Shown piece after piece: positions 12,163 through 22,268 of a DNA stretch of 64,000 bases. The notes beneath the pieces are model-generated. The model saw only the letters and a list, made by a program, of their open reading frames with translations. It did no database searches and was not told where the DNA came from. Position 1 is the first letter of the stretch, and each line of letters starts with the position of its first letter. Source of the DNA: Zygnema cylindricum (taxonomy: Eukaryota; Streptophyta; Zygnematophyceae; Zygnematales; Zygnemataceae); the NCBI GenBank assembly GCA_037447655.1, contig JBBHKE010001398.1, positions 17,984-81,983 of the forward strand, in the 5' to 3' direction. A program made the position numbers and the translations under genes.

Positions 12163-12360
12163 CACCGCTAATTGTTGTTAGCGTTTTAGATTGTTAGTGT
12201 TAATGCAAAAAATAACTTAATAATACTAATTTAGTGCAAGGAGGTGTGGAATATTGTAGTCCACGTCCTTAAATAATGTTGTTAATTCTATTTTGTGACT
12301 TTTGGCCAAAAAATGTCGCGACCGAATGAGTGTTATTATCACTAATAACGATGAGCGATG
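12163..12360 (+). mobile_element. MITE-1 (TA-flanked, 198 bp)
   Basis: Terminal inverted repeats CACCGCTAATTGTTGTTAG and, at the other end, the complement of CATCGCTCATCGTTATTAG, flanked on both sides by TA. Non-coding. Reverse-complement relative of MITE-2 (same 198-bp length) and of the 61-kb copies. TA flanks suggest a Tc1/mariner (Stowaway-like) mover. Confidence 0.7.
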
Positions 12361-12362
12361 TA

Positions 12363-12670
12363 CTTTTGTTGGGTACTCATTCTTACAATAGCTTCAAGGC
12401 ATCCCTTGAAAAGAAAGTAAAAGTCCTTTTCCCTTATACATTAGAATCTAATAGCTAAAGGTTTGATCAAAGCATCTACCCATCAATAAATGTCAACAAT
12501 CCATTTCCATTGCGTGCAAGTCACCAACAACAAACGCAAAGATGAAAGAATACAAAGATGAAATCAAGGAATTCAAGCTTACGTAAATGGAAAATAGTCT
12601 TTCAGAAAATTCTTAATAGGGAAGTCCAAACATCGTAATTGACCACACAATGGTGGTCTGATCCATTCAT
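12363..12670. other. No feature seen
   Basis: AT-rich spacer between MITE-1 and the decamer array. No repeat match elsewhere in the window and no coding signal. Confidence 0.6.
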
Positions 12671-12765
12671 ATGTCCTTCTGAGTCCTTTTGTTTCCTTTC
12701 GTGTCCTTTCGTGTCGGTTCATGTCCTTTCGTGTCCTTTCTTGTGCTTTCGTGTCCGTTTGTGTT
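12671..12765 (+). repeat. 10-bp tandem array (gtgtcctttc)
   Basis: About 9.5 consecutive decamers of consensus gtgtcctttc with substitutions but almost no length change. Lies between two inverted MITEs. Confidence 0.85.
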
Positions 12766-12821
12766 AGGCAAGTGTAACCTCTTGTCTAGCTAGAGGCTCC
12801 CATCCATCCTACCACAAACTG

Positions 12822-13019
12822 CACTGCTCATCGTTATTTGTGTTAATTACACTAATTCGGTCGCATTTTTTTTTATTACAAATCACAAAATAGAATGAAC
12901 AACATTATTTAAAGACGTGGACTACAATCTGTCACGCCTCCTTTCACTAAATTAGTATTTTTCATTCTAATTTTGCATTAACACTATTAAATATTTAACT
13001 CTAATAACGATGAGTGGTG
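12822..13019 (-). mobile_element. MITE-2 (198 bp, inverted relative to MITE-1)
   Basis: Ends CACTGCTCATCGTTATTTG and ctaataacgatgagtggtg. The right flank is TA; the left flank has decayed to TG. Reads as the reverse complement of MITE-1 along its whole length, with shared inner words agtccacgtc and attctattttgtga. Confidence 0.7.
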
Positions 13020-13021
13020 TA

Positions 13022-14330
13022 CCATGTTGCTTAGATCAAACCCAAGGCGAGTGGATACGACGACCTCCCTCCCTATCCTAAACCCTTAAACCTTAGGGAA
13101 AGGTAGAGGGCCTTAGAGAGAGGGTTGTGGGTTCAAGGAGAGGAGGGGAGGGAGGGTAGAAAAGGGAAAGAGTGAGTGGGGGGGGTTGTGAGAAGGTCAA
13201 AAACTTTTGTCTAAGCGTAAGATTTGGGTACCAATCTGATGTTATGGTAGTTAGGTGGCGATAAACCTAAGGCATCCCTTTCAATGTATATGGAGTGACA
13301 ACCTTGTATATGGAAAGTCCAAGTGACTCTGCTTCCCAATCTACTACATCCCTAAAACGTCATTAATGTTAAGTTTTTTTCTCCACTCAATACATTTTTT
13401 TTCATGCACACTTGTCGGATTGTCAAATTGAGACAACCAACAAGGTGGTGGGAATCTTGGCTTCCAATAGCAACATGGGACAGGAAACCTGACAAGTATG
13501 CACGAAGAAAGCACTAATAACAATTGGAGGTGTAGACAAAACGTTCCATTTGCTCACGGGACATACTTTGCTGTTGCTCTGAAGTCACATGGCCGTCAAC
13601 CCGTCAGTACCCTAACACTAGGGCGACACTTTTACAATGCCTTCGTCGTTAAATCCTAGGCGTCATTTCCCGTAGCTCTGTCTTCTAATTCTAATGCCTG
13701 ACGTATTTCCTTGGTATCCGCACAAAAAGTCATGTAAACAATGTTAGTATGTTTCGTGACCCTCAAGGATTCTTTTCAAGTTTCCCCGAGGATACCTATA
13801 TCCCATTCACCTGTACCGATACCCCATTAACAACACATGTATCGACCCTGACCCTGATTTTTCAGCCGTCCGATTCGATGCAGAACTGGTCTTACGCAAT
13901 TCCTTTGTCCTAAATATTCCATCGACGCCTCCGATTCGCGCTCCATTTTTGATTACTTATTATTGCCCATTTCGTTGATACGGCGATTCGTCCCTACTTC
14001 TTGCAACATTGGCCATTAGGTTTGATATGGTGCAACTGTGATTTTTAATATTAGTGTTTATTTTATGCAATGGTGATGCAAACATTAGTATCGTGTATTA
14101 AAACCATCCCTTCACTATACCATAATCACACTTGTGGCTTGCATGTATGGGGAGGTTTTCGACCTTTACTCGATATGGCAATTGGTAATACTTTCAGTAC
14201 ATTGGACATCTCAATATAAACCATATAGTATTTATATGAATACTTAGTTTGCTTATCTATTGGCGATGGTGGCGTAAATGCTCTAATTCCATAATTCCAG
14301 TTGACTTCTTCTGACTACATTCTAATTGAT
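13022..14330. other. No gene seen
   Basis: 13050-13200 is a short GA/CT-biased stretch. The rest is unique-looking intergenic sequence without long open frames or repeat partners in the window. Confidence 0.6.
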
Positions 14331-14470
14331 TTGACTCCACTTGACTTCATTTGACTCTATTTCACTTTATTTCACTCCATTTGACTAAGTTGAACCCCAC
14401 TTGACTCCATTTGACTTCATTTGACCTTATTGGACTTCATTTGACTCTGTTTGACTCCATTTGACTTAAT
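14331..14470 (+). repeat. 10-bp tandem array (ttgactccat)
   Basis: About 14 decamers of consensus ttgactTcat/ttgactCcat in strict 10-bp register, fading out on both sides (about 14290-14545). Sequence unrelated to the first decamer array but with the same period. Confidence 0.85.
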
Positions 14471-14543
14471 ACCTCAATACCAGTTGATTCCCTTCGACTT
14501 GGTTCTAGACTCTATCCGACTCCATTCACTTCCATTTGGCTTC

Positions 14544-14935
14544 ATATATTAAAAAGAAACATTAAAAAAAAAAAAAAAAAAATTAACATAAAAAATCGAT
14601 CGCCTTCGGAATAATATCAATAGAGACCGGCAAATAATCGATAAATTCACCGTCGACCTCCACCTCCACCTCCAATCTCTCCTTCTCAGAACTTTCCGGC
14701 GGATAATCAACCAATAAGGAACGGGCACTAAAGACAAAAACGAAAAAAAAAAAAAAAAAACAAGAAGAGAATTAACAAAATAGAAAAAGAGAGCGTTTAA
14801 AGAAATAGGGCAATCAAAACAAAAAATAGAAGCAAAAAACAAACAGGATGAAAGAAAATAAATTGGAAGTCATTAGGAGCAAATAAAAATGAAACTGGAA
14901 TAACTATATGAAGGACAAAGGCGCCTTATCGATCA
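14544..14935. other. A-rich spacer, no gene
   Basis: Two poly(A) runs (about 14563-14581 and 14743-14760) and A-rich sequence. The open frame on the minus strand is the poly-Phe translation of these runs. Confidence 0.6.
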
Positions 14936-15310
14936 CCTCCCTCCCTCCTTCCCTCTCTGCTCCTTCCCAGTCTGCCCCCTCCATGAACCTCTCTCCCTCT
15001 CCCACTACCCCCCACCTCGCTCTCCCTCTCCCCCACCCTATCCCTCTCTTTCTAACCATCCCCCTCCCCACCCCATTGCCCCTCCTCTCCCCCTCCGTCT
15101 CTCCCTCTCCCTCCATATAAATATCCTTCACCCTATCCCTCAGCCTCACCCCCCCTATAATCGCCCTCTCACCCCCCCCTCCCCTCGCACGTCTCTCCCC
15201 TCCCTCCCTTTGCCCCTATCCCTCACCACCTCCCCCTCACCGGCTCTCCTCCTCGCACACTCTCCCTCTCCCACCCCCCGTCCCCTCTCTCCACCTCACT
15301 CTCCCTCCAC
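14936..15310. repeat. CT-rich low-complexity tract
   Basis: Pyrimidine-rich. About 45 bp around 15017-15065 matches 5498-5545 next to repeat R copy 1. Here it lies before R rather than after it. Confidence 0.85.
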
Positions 15311-15311
15311 C

Positions 15312-15690
15312 TGGTATTTTGTATATTTTTTTATCGAGTTCTTTCCTTTTTAAAATGCGCATAATACTCTTGTGACTTTAGACCTACCCAAATAAGTTAG
15401 TGAAGTTTATTATTTTGGAGAAAGTAAGAGGGATTTTGAGAAATATACGGTTTTTGAGAATGTTATTCTTTAGAAAAAATGGTTATTAAACAATATGGGG
15501 TTTCTTTCATCGTACATAATTTAATTAAGATTGACAATTTTAACCTCTTTCAATATATCGTGCTTAAGAGGAAATAAAGTAATTTCTTTCACGCCTCTCT
15601 CTCCCTCGCTCTCTACCACTATTTCCCTCCCTCTCTTTCCCTCGCCCTCCCTCTCCCCCTCCCTCTCCCCCTCCCTCTCCCTCTCCCTCT
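15312..15690 (+). repeat. Repeat R, copy 2, with CT tail
   Basis: Nearly identical to 5151-5470, again running into a CT-rich tail that abuts a B-family LTR (B3 at 15691). Confidence 0.8.
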
Positions 15691-15835
15691 TGTAAAAATA
15701 AAAAGTTATTTTATTATTTTCTAGGTTTTGTAAAATGCAAAAAAGAAGCAGAGGCAGCCTGCCTCTAACTCCTCTCTCTAGCTCCCACACTTGTCGCAGT
15801 CACTGAAAGATTGGAGAGGGAGATAGAGCCATGGC
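15691..15835 (+). repeat. B3 5' LTR, left part
   Basis: Starts TGTAAAAATAAAAAG after the CT tract and runs to the B2 insertion site at atggc. It carries the LTR-start landmarks shared by all B copies: attttctaggt, gcctgcctctaactcc and cacacttgtcgcagtcact. Confidence 0.85.
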
Positions 15836-16876
15836 TGAAACTCTGAGACCTCCATAAGTCCTCAGAGTGGACAGCTTCTAAGAAGCCTCTAGGATAATCC
15901 TGACCCCTTTGTGTTTAAGCAAAAATAACTGCCACCCTGGCAGACAAAAACTCTGACCAACTTCACCCCTGTGAAGACAAGACTCCCCTGAGTCGATAGC
16001 AAAAAGAATCTCTGAATTTGCTCCCCTGAGCAGTAAGTTATGGAGGGTCAAAGTTGACCTTTTGAACAGAAGCTCTCTGGGAGAGAGGGTCCTATCTTCT
16101 AATTTTTCTAAGTCCTATCTCTCTCACAGACTCTATCTACTGATGTACAGAACCAATCAGAATTGAGTTCCGTACGCAAAAGTACAGCTGCCGGTGTACT
16201 TTATGTACGGATATTGTACGACATGGCCAAAATGTCGACACATGTCAAATCCGGATTCGGTGCCATAATCTCCGGAGATTCCACAATCCAACGGAATTTT
16301 GCCACGCGTCATCCGATGTGGCGATGGCCACAAACCGCCGAAATCTTCCTCCGCGATCTCGGCGCTAATCCCGGCCGTCCGATTAAATTCGGCTTTAATC
16401 GTAGCCGTAATAAATACATGCGCGGTATTTGTTTCTTTAACGAAACAAATGCGCGGTACTCATTTTTGTCCGTACCGTAAGTCGTACATTATATATCTAT
16501 GTATCCCGTAATTCATTCCAGTTAAATGGTTTATTGCTAATATACATATCTAAATAATTATCAAACTATATGCTAGGTAACACTATCGCTAGATTAAACG
16601 GCTAAGGCTACCGGCTACTTCGTGTCTGCCGGCCGGCAGGTACAAGGATCAAATCCTGCCGCCGGCACATACATTTTAATTAAATATAAAAACCCTAATA
16701 TAAAATTCCCGTAAACCTCAGGATAGCCAAGGTAGCCATGGCTCTAGCTTCCTCTCCAATTTCTCAGTGACTGCGACAAGTTTGAGAGTTGAAGAGAGAA
16801 GTTAGAGATAGACTGCCTCGACTTCTATATTTCTTTTCAGACCTAGAAAATACTAATAAAACCATTAGTTTCTACA
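15836..16876 (-). repeat. B2 3' LTR
   Basis: 1041 bp, ends TGTAGAAACTA...GAGTTTCA on the minus strand. Same length as the 5' LTR. GTAC cluster at 16145-16219. Confidence 0.95.
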
Positions 16877-16890
16877 CTCCCCTTATTTTC
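16877..16890 (-). other. B2 polypurine tract
   Basis: On the minus strand gaaaataaggggag directly precedes the 3' LTR TGTAGAAAC. Confidence 0.85.
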
Positions 16891-18368
16891 TAGTCAATCT
16901 TTAATTTCAGACCACACTTCTCCCTGCAAAAAATTAGCTTAGGGGAAGGCACAGGTTTGGTCATCATATCTGCTACCATCTCACTATCTGGTCTGTACTC
17001 TAAACTGATTATTTTGTTTTCTACTTTCTCTCTAACAAAGCTGAGTCTGATGTCCATGTGTTTGGCTTTAAAATGGTGTTTAGGATTGGCAGAAATAGCG
17101 ATTGCTGCCTGATTATCACAAAATATTTTCTGCACACCACTCTTAAGGTGACCAAGCTCACCAAGCAAAGACTTGACCCACATCAATTCTTTTACAGCAG
17201 AGCAAGAGGCCATATACTCAGCCTCCATGGTGGACTGAGCAATAACCTTTTGCTGTTTGCTACTCCAACAGCAAGCCCCATCACCCACATATAATACATA
17301 TCCAGAAGTACATCTCCTCATCGGAGCATCACCATAACTGGCATCACTCCAAGTAGTGATGTCAGTATTCTCCCCACCCAAATGCAACCATAGATCTCTA
17401 GTTCCTACCAAGTATCTAAGGACTCTCTTAGCTGCCTCCCAATCCTTCTTTATGGGAGCATTTAGACTTCTACTCAGCACTCCTAGAGCTGCAGCTAAAT
17501 CCGGCCGGGTACAATTCATAAAATAGATTAGACTTCCCACTACTTTGCTGTAAGGAATAGTCTGCATGAACTTCTGTTCTTTAAGAGATAATTCCTCGTC
17601 TAAGACTATGACTCCTTCTTCCTCACTCCCCTCACTTCCCTTCTTCAATTCCATTGGAGTTGTACAACTATTAGCTTTATCCATTTTAAATTTTTCAAGC
17701 ATGTTCCCTATTGCTTCCTTTTGAGTCAATCTTATTATTTTTCTTTTTCGGTCTCTCTCTACTTGAATTCCCAAAATATATTTTGCTTCCCCCATATCCT
17801 TCATTTCAAATCTCCCCTTAAGATCGGTTTTCAGTTTATTAATTTTTTCCATTGATTTACTTAATACAAGCAAATCATCAACATAAATTGCAATAAATAT
17901 AGAACCTTCCTCATCTTCGAAAACATAGATTGAGTGATCTGAGCTGATCCGAATATATCCTAGACCGGTAAGAAACTCATCAAGCTTCTTATTCCACTGT
18001 CGGGGCGCGTGTTTCAAACCATAAAGAGATTTAATCAGCCGGCATACCTTACTCTCCTCTCCTTCTTCCACAAACCCTTTGGGTTGTCGCATGAAGATCT
18101 CCTCTTCTAATTCTCCATGCAAAAAGGCTGTTTTGATGTCCATCTGGTGCACTTCCATGTCTTCCGCCGCTGCTAAACTGAGAAGTATGCGGACGGAGGG
18201 AAATCTGACCACCGGGGCAAAGGTTTCCTCGTAGTCAATTCCTTCCTTTTGTGTAAATCCCTTTGCCACTAATTTGGCCTTGTAGCGCTCGATTGTGTTA
18301 TCTGGGTTCAGTTTTAGTTTGAAAACCCACTTACAACCGATTGGTTTTCGGTTAGGTGGACAGTCCAC
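16890..18368 (-). pseudogene. B2 pol C-terminus: reverse transcriptase and RNase H
   Basis: 492 open codons, the longest in the window. RT motifs: ERYKAKLVAKGFTQ at 28-41, TFAPVVRFPSVR at 49-60, HQMDIKTAFLHGE at 74-86, SLYGLKHAPRQW at 114-125, catalytic IYVDD at 161-165. RNase H: WSDASYGD with Asp342, MEAEYMAS with Glu382, CDNQAAI with Asp418, and the C-terminal HHFKAKHMDIRLSF. All expected catalytic acids of both domains appear present. It is separated from the upstream integrase linker by an in-frame TGA that replaces the Trp codon of DTWELVD (near 18378). It would copy element RNA in cytoplasmic virus-like particles. The listed start is just the first Met after the stop, since the natural product is a polyprotein. 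Confidence 0.9.
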
Positions 18369-18374
18369 CAGCTC

Positions 18375-19449
18375 TCAAGTATCGGCTGCCATGATTGAAG
18401 CCATCTCCTCATTGATGGCTGTCTTCCACCGGTTTCTTTCTGGACAAGTCATCGCCTCTCGATAAGTTTGAGGTTCATCTTGATGAGATAGTTTAGTTAC
18501 CTTGTTATTAACCTGTTTTTCTTGCAGTCTTTTGCTACTTCTCCTCCCTCCCTCAATCTGAGGCCGGAATAGATGGTTTTCGTGGATTCTTTCGAACAAA
18601 CTCGGCTTCTCCCCTATCCCTTGATTCCGAATCAATTTCCACCACGTCTTCCGCTTCGAGTAGAGTTGTCACTGGAGTTTCCACAGCCGAGTCCTTTTCG
18701 GTCTGATTTGTTCCTGCAAGAATGTCATCGTCTCTAAAACCTGGATAGTTAGGAAGCTCAAAGTCATCAGAATTTTCTGACTCAAATCTGATTTTAACTG
18801 ACTTTGTATATTTGAAGGGATCCACAGACTTTCCTTCATCCATAACTACTAGATGCTTTACTAAGATTATATCTTCTCTTTTTAGATCATAAACTCTATA
18901 TCCTTTAACATCCTCATCATATCCTAATAAGTATCCCGGTTTTCCTTTAGGATCTAGCTTCCAATTGGACCGATCAGTATCTAGACTGAATACTTGACTG
19001 CCGAAAACCTTTAAATGAGATAAGTCTGGTTTCCGGCCTGTCCATCTCTCATAAGGTGTTTGATCTTTTATAGCTGAAGTAAGAACTCTATTTTTGAGGT
19101 AATTAGCACAGTTCATTGCTTCTGCCCAAAACCTTTTTCCTATCTTCTTATCCGACAACATACTTCTAGCACAATCACTTAGTGTTCTATTTAACCTTTC
19201 AGCTACCCCATTCTGTTCAGGATTTTCTAGCACTGTCTTTTGGTGTTGAACCCCATCTTCCCTCAAAAAATCCTCAAACTGGTAAGAAGTATACTCTCCA
19301 CCATTGTCACTCCTTACTCTCTTGATTGGAGTTTCATGGAGTTTTTCGCTCCATGCTTTATATTGTCTAAAACAGTCCTCAGCCTCTGACTTGTTTTTCA
19401 AAAAATATACTCGGGAATACCGAGACCAATCATCAGTTTTAGTCATCAT
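18375..19449 (-). pseudogene. B2 pol middle: integrase core and integrase-RT linker
   Basis: Two overlapping frames (298 codons 19449-18553, then 18635-18375) broken by one frameshift near 18600. The integrase core shows RVRSDNGGEYTS with Asp48 and NGVAERLNRTL with Glu84. With the first Asp in the preceding frame (HTDIWGP) this is a DDE triad with exactly 35 residues between the second Asp and the Glu. Downstream lies the GKPGYLLGYDEDVKGYRVYD region typical of the Copia integrase C-terminus, then an acidic linker. It inserts cDNA into the host chromosome. A frameshift from a long G run (C run on + near 19459-19467) separates it from the zinc-finger part. Confidence 0.88.
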
Positions 19450-20803
19450 AAATCTCTTCCCCCCCCGGTGAGGGCACTCTAGCTGGTCCCCAAATATCTG
19501 TGTGTACTAGATCTAGAAGTTTTTCTCCCTTGTAGGTGGCTGTTTTTGGAAAGGGTAATCTGTGTGCTTTACCTTGAGCACACCCACTACAATCACTTAT
19601 ATCATCACTCTCACTGAACTGAATCCCTTCCACTACTCCCATCTTTTTCATCTCTCTTAACTTATCTAGATTCACATGCCCAAGCCTCTTATGCCACATC
19701 ATAATATCATGAACACCAGCATAATAAAGTTTCTTCGTTTCATTACTTAAGATCAGCCTAAACATCCCATGGCTACCTTTCTCAGCAATGAAATAGACAT
19801 CCTCCTCAAAACTAGCAGTAAAGACTCCTTCCCTAGTGCTAGTGAAAAAACCCTTATCATCTAATACTGATGTAGAGATAAGGTTTTTGTTCAGCTCCGG
19901 AATAAACAATACATCGGAGAATGTTAATATGGATGTCTTTCCTTCTACTAACACTTTCAGATCTACCGATCCTACAAGAGTAGTGGTGACTATCCTCCCA
20001 TCCCCGTACTCTATCTCTACGGTGGGAATCTTTCTTATCTTAGTGAACAGGTGTCTATCCTTACACATGTGCATTGAGGCACCTGAATCTATAATCCAGC
20101 CTGCTTCACCTTTCAATCCACCGTAAGCACATTTCTGCCTTCGTGGAATTTCAACCTCAGTTTTCGCCTCCAACTCCTCATCCAAAAGGAGCTCATCGTC
20201 CTCGTCCTCGGATTCCGCCTCAAGTACCTGTGTGACAAGGGCCTTTTTCTTTCCTCTCGGGGTACCACCGGTCTGCCCCTCCTTTAACCGAAGCTCGGTA
20301 AACTTGGTGCACTCTGCCATATAGTGCCCCAGTTTCTTACAAAAATGACATAAACCTTTGGGAGCCCTTGGTTCGAACTCGCCAACCTGTTTTTTCTGCT
20401 CCCTACCCCCATAGTTTCCGACTGGTTTCCGGGAATCCTTGTTCATCCAATCGGTCGCTGTTGCCAAGGCTTGGCCACTCTTTCCTCTTCTTCGGATCTC
20501 AATCGTATTCTCTCGAACGAGAATCATCCCTACCACTGAGTTCCATATCCACCTTGAGTCCGGCAAGTCCTGCACACGGTTGACTATGTTCTCGAACTCA
20601 TCAGGTAACTTCATTAGTAAACAGTTAACTTTTTCTTTTTCACTAAAAACTTTACCCGCACTCTCTAGCTCCATGAAGAGTGTAGCAAGCTCATTGCAAA
20701 AATCCAACATATTTCCCCCTTTGTATACATACTCCTTAACTTTCTGATCAGCCAACTGTTGTTGCTGAATCGTACCACTTCGGTACATCTCTATGAGAGC
20801 CAT
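19439..20803 (-). pseudogene. B2 gag C-terminus, zinc knuckle, protease and integrase zinc finger
   Basis: 454 open codons. Gag capsid helices (UBN2-type, EKVNCLLMKLPDEFENIV at 57-74); CCHC knuckle CHFCKKLGHYMAEC at 152-165 for RNA binding; acidic linker at 197-214; aspartic protease active site DSGAS at 239-243 with intact Asp and Gly; integrase HHCC zinc finger with His371, His376, Cys405, Cys408; HTDIWGP with the first integrase Asp436. The frame ends at the G-run frameshift near 19459. Joined upstream to the gag start across a single TAG that replaces the Trp of ASDLWVAL (near 20805; compare B3). Confidence 0.9.
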
Positions 20804-21247
20804 CTAAAGATCGGATGCCCTCTCTACCTGCAAATGAGGACATGCAAGTCCTTGAGTGAGATGGTGTAGGATGAAGTGCTTTGCCGCCATATTGTTGAAG
20901 TCCCAGGTTTCAGTATCATTCACCTCGTTCCTCGGAATAGGTGACATGAATGCTAAACCAGTTGCTATTGGTGTGGTCGCCTCCTTCTCCTTTCCTTTGT
21001 CCACCACCTCTCCTTCCTTTGTTTCCTTCGTTGAAGGTGAATCCTCTTTCCTGATGAATCTGCTTCCTCCAAACCCTGGAGGGATTCCAAGACTTGATGG
21101 ACGCCCCAATCGTCCAGTCACTATCCCCCAAAACCTTTTTTCGCATAGAGCTCCTATCATCATACTTTCCCAGTACATGAAGCTAGTTCCATTAAATATT
21201 GGTACCCTAGAGGGTGGGCCCATAACCTGAAACTCTGAGACCTCCAT
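20804..21247 (-). pseudogene. B2 gag N-terminus, starting inside the 5' LTR
   Basis: 147 codons. The first ATG (21245-21247) is within the last 20 bp of the LTR and gives MEVSEFQ, then VMGPPSRVPIFNG runs through the PBS, then YWESMMIGALCEKRFWGIV as in typical Copia gag N-termini. It stops at a TAG near 20804 that interrupts continuous gag homology. If the LTR ATG is not used, the next in-frame Met is the ATG in the PBS. Gag forms the virus-like particle. Confidence 0.85.
21213..21227 (-). other. B2 primer binding site (half-tRNA-iMet type)
   Basis: On the + strand GGTGGGCCCATAACC, identical over 15 nt to the anticodon arm of plant initiator tRNA-Met. It directly abuts the LTR end TTTCA. Confidence 0.82.
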
Positions 21248-22268
21248 AAGTCCTCAGAGTGGACAGCTTCCAAGAAGCCTCTATGATAATCCTGACCCCT
21301 TTTTGTTTAAGCAAAAATAACTGCCACCCTGGCAGACAAAAACTCTGACCAACTTCACCACTGTGAAGACAAGACTCCCCTGAGTCGATAGCAAAAAGAA
21401 TCTCTGAATTTGCTCCCCTGAGCAGTAAGTTATGGAGGGTCAAAGTTGACCTTTTGTACAGAAGCTCTCTGGGAGAGAGGGTCATATCTTCTAATTTTTC
21501 TAAGTCCTATCTCTCTCACAGACTCTATCTACTGATGTACGGAACCAATCAGAATTGAGTTCCGTACGCAAAAGTACAGCTGCCGGTGTACTTTATGTAC
21601 GGATATTGTACGACATGGCCAAAATGTCGACACATGTCAAATCCGGATTCGGTGCCATAATCTCCGGAGATTCCACAATCCAACGGAATTTCGCCAAGCG
21701 TCATCCGATGTGGCGATGGCCACAAACCGCCGAAATCTTCCTCCGCGATCTCGGCGCTAATCCCGGCCGTCCGATTAAATTCTGCTTTAATCGTAGCCGT
21801 AATAAATACATGCGCGGTATTTGTTTCTTTTACGAAACAAATGTGCGGTACTGATTTTTGTCCGTACCGTAAGTCGTACATTATATATCTATGTATCCCG
21901 TAATTCATTCCAGTTAAATGGTTTATCGCTAATATACATATCTAAATAATTATCAAACTATATGCTAGGTAACACTATCGCTAGATTAAACGGCTAAGGC
22001 TACCGGCTACTTCTTGTCTGCCGGTTGGCAGGTACAAGGATCAAATCCTGCCGCCGGCACATACCTTTTAAATAAATAAATAAACCCTAATATAAAATTC
22101 CCGTAAACCTCAGGATAGCCAAGGTAGCCATGGCTCTAGCTTCCTCTCCAATTTCTCAGTGACTGCGACAAGTTTGAGAGTTGAAGAGAGAAGTTAGAGA
22201 TAGACTGCCTCGACTTCTATATTTCTTTTCAGACCTAGAAAATACTAATAAAACCATTAGTTTCTACA
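21228..22268 (-). repeat. B2 5' LTR
   Basis: 1041 bp. Carries a 119-codon open frame (21908-21549) whose translation is related to those in the other B LTRs, the GTAC cluster, and an antisense tRNA-like block at about 21985-22061 with a B-box-like ggatcaaatcc at 22038-22048. Confidence 0.95.
21537..21611 (-). promoter_or_regulatory. LTR GTAC cluster with CCAAT box (B2 5' LTR)
   Basis: Six GTAC tetramers in 75 bp (21537, 21564, 21574, 21588, 21597, 21608) where about 0.3 are expected by chance, plus CCAAT at 21545-21549. Same layout in the 3' LTR at 16145-16219. Promoter function is inferred from position in the LTR and conservation. Confidence 0.45.

Larger units (their letters stand above)
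15836..22268 (-). mobile_element. Copia element B2, complete, youngest insertion
   Basis: 6433 bp, minus strand: 5' LTR 21228-22268, PBS 21213-21227, gag-pol down to 16890, polypurine tract 16877-16890, 3' LTR 15836-16876. Perfect 5-bp target-site duplication ATGGC at 15831-15835 and 22269-22273. Both LTRs are 1041 bp and differ at roughly 20 positions by eye (about 2%). It inserted into the 5' LTR of B3, so it is younger than B3. Best-preserved coding region of the window, with two nonsense codons and two frameshifts visible. Confidence 0.95.

Noticed and set aside
12671-12765. CRISPR-like array
   Set aside because: Contiguous decamers without unique spacers, in a eukaryotic repeat setting.
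21228-21247. tctcagag in the LTR end as a conventional tRNA-Met 3'-end PBS
   Set aside because: It lies inside the LTR and is present in 3' and solo LTRs; the true LTR border is after TTTCA/TTGCA, as target-site duplications show.
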